Part shown: positions 5,926-8,602 of the stretch, piece after piece
How the letters are laid out: each line of letters starts with the position of its first letter
Position numbering within the stretch: position 1 is the stretch's first letter
Source of the DNA: Christensenellaceae bacterium
GTDB taxonomy: Bacteria; Bacillota; Clostridia; Christensenellales; SZUA-584
Direction of reading: 5' to 3'
Assembly (NCBI GenBank): GCA_012719815.1
Contig: JAAXZP010000380.1
Location: 1 to 8,602 of the forward strand
Length of the DNA: 8,602 bases
Translations under genes and position numbers: made by a program
The notes under the pieces: generated by a model
What the model was told of the DNA's origin: nothing
Seen by the model: only the letters and a program-made list of their open reading frames with translations
Databases searched by the model: none

Positions 5926-6744
5926 ATGAAAAAGCTGTTTACTTTTTTTGTGGTTGCAGCGATGATGGTCCTGGTATTCGCGGGCTGCGCTGCTAAAGAG
6001 GCTGCCCCGCAAAATGCTCCGGCTGATGCTGCCCCGCAAAATACTCCGGCCAAGGAAGCGGAAAGCGCGGTGGATTATATCATCGTTACTGATACCGTAT
6101 TCAAACCCTTTGAATACACCAATGAAGCCGGCGAGTTCGTAGGCATCGACGTGGATCTGCTGGCTGCCATTGCTGCTGATCAGGGGTTTACATATGAACT
6201 GCGCAGCCTGGGTTGGGACGCTGCTATTGCGGCCTGCCAGGCGGGTCAGGCTGACGGCTTGATCGCCGGCGCCTCCATCAAGCAGGAACGCATTGATTCC
6301 GGCTGGATATTCTCTGACGGCTATTTCATCGCCACTCAGTGCATGACCGTGGCTGCCAACTCTACCATCGATTCTTTCGACGATCTGAACGGTCAGATGG
6401 TTGCTGTCAAGACCGGTACTGCCGGCGCTGACTACGCTGAAAGCCTGCAGGAAAAGTATGGCTTCAAAATCAGCTACTTTGAAGATTCTCCCACTATGTA
6501 TCAGGCGGTTTTGGGCGGCCAGGCTGTGGCCTGCTTTGAAGACACTCCCATCATGGCTGCTTCCATCAAAGACGCCAACCTGGCGCTGAAGATTGTTGAA
6601 GGTTCGGAAAACGAAGGCGCCCCCTATGGCTTTGCCGTGTTCTCCGCGGACAAGCAGCCCTTGATCGACAGCTTTAACGCTGGTCTGGCCAATATTAAGG
6701 CCAATGGCACTTACGACAAGATTCTTGCCAAATACCTCGGTTAA
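5926..6744 (+). CDS. Polar amino acid ABC transporter substrate-binding lipoprotein
   Basis: A 272-aa extracellular solute-binding protein of family 3 (GlnH/HisJ/ArtJ type) that captures an amino acid and delivers it to the permease encoded next. Residues 1-20 are a lipoprotein signal: MKK, a hydrophobic core, and lipobox VFAGC with C21 as the lipidated cysteine. A short Ala/Pro/Gln linker follows, with a 9-residue tandem duplication. From ~45 the periplasmic-binding fold shows VFKPFEYTN, the family signature GIDVDLLAAIA, IKQER with the Arg expected to hold the ligand carboxylate, FSDGYF, and AVACFEDTPI with the acidic group expected near the ligand amino group. The mature length is normal. 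The gene heads an operon with permease and ATPase and has its own strong promoter. Substrate cannot be fixed; Gln, Arg, His/Lys or cystine are all possible for this family. Confidence 0.93.
   Translation: MKKLFTFFVVAAMMVLVFAGCAAKEAAPQNAPADAAPQNTPAKEAESAVDYIIVTDTVFKPFEYTNEAGEFVGIDVDLLAAIAADQGFTYELRSLGWDAAIAACQAGQADGLIAGASIKQERIDSGWIFSDGYFIATQCMTVAANSTIDSFDDLNGQMVAVKTGTAGADYAESLQEKYGFKISYFEDSPTMYQAVLGGQAVACFEDTPIMAASIKDANLALKIVEGSENEGAPYGFAVFSADKQPLIDSFNAGLANIKANGTYDKILAKYLG
6001..6054 (+). repeat. 27-bp tandem duplication in the lipoprotein linker
   Basis: Units 6001-6027 and 6028-6054 begin with the same 15 bases and differ only at a few positions, encoding AAPQNAPAD and AAPQNTPAK. The repeat lengthens the flexible tether between the lipid anchor and the binding domain and looks like a fairly recent in-frame duplication that could vary in copy number among strains. 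Confidence 0.85.
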
Positions 6745-6784
6745 GCTGCTTTTTACCACCCTGTAGGAGTTATAAAATCATGAA

Positions 6785-6814
6785 GCGGAGCACCGAAAGG
6801 TGCCCCGCATTTTT
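6785..6814 (+). terminator. Terminator-like hairpin between binding protein and permease
   Basis: GCGG-A-GCACC (6785-6794), a GAAA tetraloop, and GGTGC-C-CCGC (6799-6808) form a stem with one A-C mismatch, followed by A and five T. It sits between the binding-protein stop and the permease ribosome site. Such elements commonly cause partial termination or protect the upstream mRNA 3' end, giving more binding protein than membrane components. Confidence 0.7.
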
Positions 6815-6832
6815 GAAAGGAGCCATGTATCC

Positions 6833-7504
6833 ATGGTCGATATTCTGTCGGTATACGGCAGCATGCTGCTCCAGGCTATGGGACAATCCCTGGTGATGGC
6901 CTTTTTCGGCTTGATATTTGCCTGTATTGTCGGTCTGATCTTTGGTATCCTCAGCGTGATGCATAACCGCGTCTGCCGGGCCATTGCCACGGCTTTCGTC
7001 TATGCGATCCGCGGTGTGCCCATGATCGTTTTGGCCTTTTTTGTGTTTTTCGGCGTACCCTATTTTGCCAATAATGTTTTAGGCAGCAATTTGACGCTGA
7101 CCGCATTGCAGGCAGGTATTATATGTTTGGCGCTTAACTGCGGCGCTTATATGGCGGAAATCATCCGCGCCGGCATCCAATCTGTGGACAAAGGCCAGAT
7201 GGAAGCCGCACGCAGTCTGGGCCTGCCCTATTGGCGCGCCATGCAGCGGGTGATATTGCCGCAGGCTATCCGCACCATGATCCCCAGCATCATCAACCAG
7301 TTCATCATTACCCTGAAGGATACGTCTATCCTGTCGGTCATCGGGTTTCCCGAGCTGGTCAATTCAGCGAAAAATGTTATCGCCAACACGTTCAACTCCT
7401 TTGCCGTCTGGGCTATCGTTGCGGTGATGTATATCATCGTCATCACGGCCCTCTCTGTTGCGGCGAAGCGGGTGGAAAGGAGACTTAGCCGTGGCCGCGA
7501 CTAA
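6833..7504 (+). CDS. Polar amino acid ABC transporter permease
   Basis: A 223-aa inner-membrane permease of the HisM/GlnP family that forms the channel for the binding protein's amino acid. Hydrophobic segments lie at about 16-40, 55-75, 88-107, 145-160 and 198-218, matching the roughly five membrane helices of this family. RGVPMIVLAFF (60-70) is the family's conserved RGTP-like motif. The cytoplasmic EAA loop that docks the ATPase is present: EAARSLGLPYW from residue 124, through LPQAIRTMIP. The start is the ATG at 6833, 10 nt after AGGAG (6818-6822). An ATG at 6825 is out of frame, and a GTG at 6800 lies inside the preceding hairpin and is rejected. The gene end overlaps the ATPase start by 14 nt. 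Only one permease gene is present, so the channel is probably a homodimer. Confidence 0.95.
   Translation: MVDILSVYGSMLLQAMGQSLVMAFFGLIFACIVGLIFGILSVMHNRVCRAIATAFVYAIRGVPMIVLAFFVFFGVPYFANNVLGSNLTLTALQAGIICLALNCGAYMAEIIRAGIQSVDKGQMEAARSLGLPYWRAMQRVILPQAIRTMIPSIINQFIITLKDTSILSVIGFPELVNSAKNVIANTFNSFAVWAIVAVMYIIVITALSVAAKRVERRLSRGRD
7478..7482 (+). promoter_or_regulatory. Ribosome binding site for the GTG-started ATPase
   Basis: AGGAG lies within the last codons of the permease and 8 nt before GTG at 7491. This supports the GTG start and translational coupling of permease and ATPase. Confidence 0.75.
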
Positions 7505-8237
7505 TGGCAACATCAAAATTCATATTTCTCATCTGAAAAAGTTTTTTGGTGAGCTGGAGGTACTCAATGATATTTCGATGGACGTCTACGAAGGCGAAGT
7601 GGTGGTGATCATTGGTCCCTCCGGCAGTGGTAAGTCTACCCTGCTGCGTTGCATAAATAAGCTGGAAGAGGTTACCGACGGCCAGATCATCGTGGATGGT
7701 CATGACATTACCGATAAAAAGGTCAATATCAATAAGGTGCGGGAAAACATCGGCATGGTATTCCAGCATTTTAATTTGTTTAACAATCTTAACGTCCTGG
7801 GCAATCTGATGCTGGCGCCGGTGGACCTGAAAAAGGCTACCAAGGAGCAAGCCCGGGAACAGGCGCTGCTGATGCTGCAAAAGGTGGGATTGTCCGACAA
7901 GGCCGAGGCCTATCCGGCCCAGCTGTCAGGCTGTCAAAAGCAGCGTGTGGCCATTGCCCGGGCGCTGTGCATGAACCCGGACATCATGCTGTTTGACGAG
8001 CCTACCTCAGCGCTGGACCCGGAAATGGTGGGCGAGGTGCTGCAGGTGATGAAGCAGCTGGCCGCTGACGGCATGACCATGGTCATCGTCACCCATGAGA
8101 TGGGTTTTGCCCGGGAAGTTGCGGACCGGGTGATCTTTATGGACGGCGGCTACATTGTGGAGGAAGGGCCTCCGCAAAAGCTGTTCCTTAATCCCAAAGA
8201 ACCGCGGACGATCAATTTCCTGAATAAGGTGCTCTGA
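7491..8237 (+). CDS. Polar amino acid ABC transporter ATP-binding protein with LSGCQ signature
   Basis: A 248-aa cytoplasmic ATPase of the HisP/GlnQ family that powers the importer. It has Walker A GPSGSGKST (42-50), Q-loop Q92 in VFQHFNLFNNL, Walker B MLFDEPTSALDPE with D169 and E170, D-loop SALD, and switch histidine H202 in THEMGFAREVADRV. The ABC signature reads LSGCQKQR (145-152): the fourth residue, nearly always Gly in LSGGQ, is Cys148 (codon TGT, one base from GGT). This residue contacts ATP across the dimer interface, so activity may be altered, though the rest of the protein is intact. Translation starts at GTG 7491; length is typical. It is the last gene of the operon, and I see no strong terminator after it (only a weak TGGCG/CGCCA stem with TTTT at 8279-8308). 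Confidence 0.95.
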   Translation: MAATNGNIKIHISHLKKFFGELEVLNDISMDVYEGEVVVIIGPSGSGKSTLLRCINKLEEVTDGQIIVDGHDITDKKVNINKVRENIGMVFQHFNLFNNLNVLGNLMLAPVDLKKATKEQAREQALLMLQKVGLSDKAEAYPAQLSGCQKQRVAIARALCMNPDIMLFDEPTSALDPEMVGEVLQVMKQLAADGMTMVIVTHEMGFAREVADRVIFMDGGYIVEEGPPQKLFLNPKEPRTINFLNKVL

Positions 8238-8325
8238 TTGGCCATGGCTGCGTGCCGTTGGCCGGTTTACCACAGATGTGGCGTCGGAGTTTTCTCTGGC
8301 GCCATTTTGTGATTTATCTGATAGG
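8238..8325. other. Convergent intergenic spacer
   Basis: This short gap separates the rightward ABC operon from the leftward small gene. A weak stem, TGGCG (8279-8283) with CGCCA (8300-8304), is followed by TTTT and could be a poor rightward terminator. Nothing else stands out. Confidence 0.3.
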
Positions 8326-8595
8326 TCATTTTTTCCCACCCCGCCGTTCCATGAACCAGCGCCCGTCCTCGTAAAACAGGTACGTCTGGCGGCTGCGCAC
8401 CATGCAGGTGTACCGCATCCCCACACCGCCCGCCTTGAGGCTGGCCGCCCGGCACACGTCCGTCACCCGGTCTATCTCATACCGGCGGCCGTTCTCCCAG
8501 ATAAACGCGGTGGGCATCCGCCGCCCGTCCGGCCTGAACACCGCCTCCACCGTCACGTACACTTTGTTCGGATTGCTGTACTGGTACTCTTTCAT
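8326..8595 (-). CDS. Small conserved-looking protein of unknown function
   Basis: An 89-aa basic, soluble protein, or the end of a slightly longer one. It shows a pattern of short beta-strand-like segments: KVYVTVEAVFRPDGR, AFIWENGRRYEIDRV, RAASLKAGGVGMRYTCMV, and TYLFYEDGRWFMERR. No membrane segment, signal peptide or metal site is visible. The pattern (a strand pair, then WE-G-R-YEIDRV, then GGxGxRYTC, then FYE-GRWF) resembles a small clostridial family I recall from genome annotations, sometimes near DNA repair genes such as dinB; that link is memory, not evidence here. GC-rich codon use agrees with the hydrogenase operon rather than with the adjacent ABC genes. The ATG at 8593-8595 is only 7 bases from the edge, so neither its ribosome site nor a more upstream start can be checked. 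Confidence 0.7.
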   Translation of the reverse strand: MKEYQYSNPNKVYVTVEAVFRPDGRRMPTAFIWENGRRYEIDRVTDVCRAASLKAGGVGMRYTCMVRSRQTYLFYEDGRWFMERRGGKK

Positions 8596-8602
8596 CTGAA
8601 GA

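Noticed and set aside
6800..6832. Upstream GTG start for the permease at 6800.
   Set aside because: It lies within the hairpin stem and ahead of the ribosome site; ATG 6833 has correct spacing.
1..8602. CRISPR arrays, insertion sequences, tRNA or rRNA genes.
   Set aside because: No spaced repeat array, transposase motif, or recognisable RNA gene structure was found on either strand.

Overview
The window comes from an anaerobic, fairly GC-rich Clostridia-type Firmicute. The evidence is an [FeFe]-hydrogenase operon of the trimeric HydABC/HndABCD kind, strong AGGAGG-type ribosome binding sites, sigma-A-like promoters, and a lipoprotein-anchored ABC importer. The genus cannot be fixed from the sequence.

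Left part (1-4563, minus strand): a leftward operon hydC - hydB - hydA with very short gaps (12 and 6 nt). HydC is a NuoE-like [2Fe-2S] subunit. HydB is an unusually long 1038-aa fusion: a thioredoxin-like [2Fe-2S] domain, a NuoF-like FMN/NADH/[4Fe-4S] core, and a GltD/NfnB-like FAD/NADPH module in place of the usual C-terminal ferredoxin domain. HydA is the H-cluster subunit and is cut by the left edge just inside its first H-cluster motif. Together they should form a soluble flavin- and iron-sulfur-based hydrogenase. It would have both an NADH site and a probable NADPH site, and so could connect H2, ferredoxin, NAD(H) and NADP(H).

Middle (4564-5919): an AT-rich divergent control region carries two pairs of 11-bp-spaced direct repeats. 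It is followed by a rightward OmpR/PhoB-type response regulator with no kinase beside it and a Glu at the normal phospho-Asp position. The repeats have the geometry expected for this regulator class, so the regulator may control itself and the hydrogenase operon. Next comes about 290 bp of GC-rich sequence full of short inverted repeats with no convincing gene, and then a good sigma-A promoter.

Right part (5926-8237, plus strand): a complete polar amino acid ABC importer operon: lipoprotein binding protein, a terminator-like hairpin, permease, and ATPase. The ATPase starts at GTG, overlaps the permease end, and has LSGCQ instead of LSGGQ. Base and codon use here look less GC-rich than in the hydrogenase operon. 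A small conserved-looking minus-strand gene of unknown function (8326-8595) converges on the ABC operon and may continue past the right edge.

The most interesting parts are the NuoF-GltD fusion, with what looks like a relocated (circularly permuted) cysteine motif, and the atypical orphan regulator with its phased repeats.
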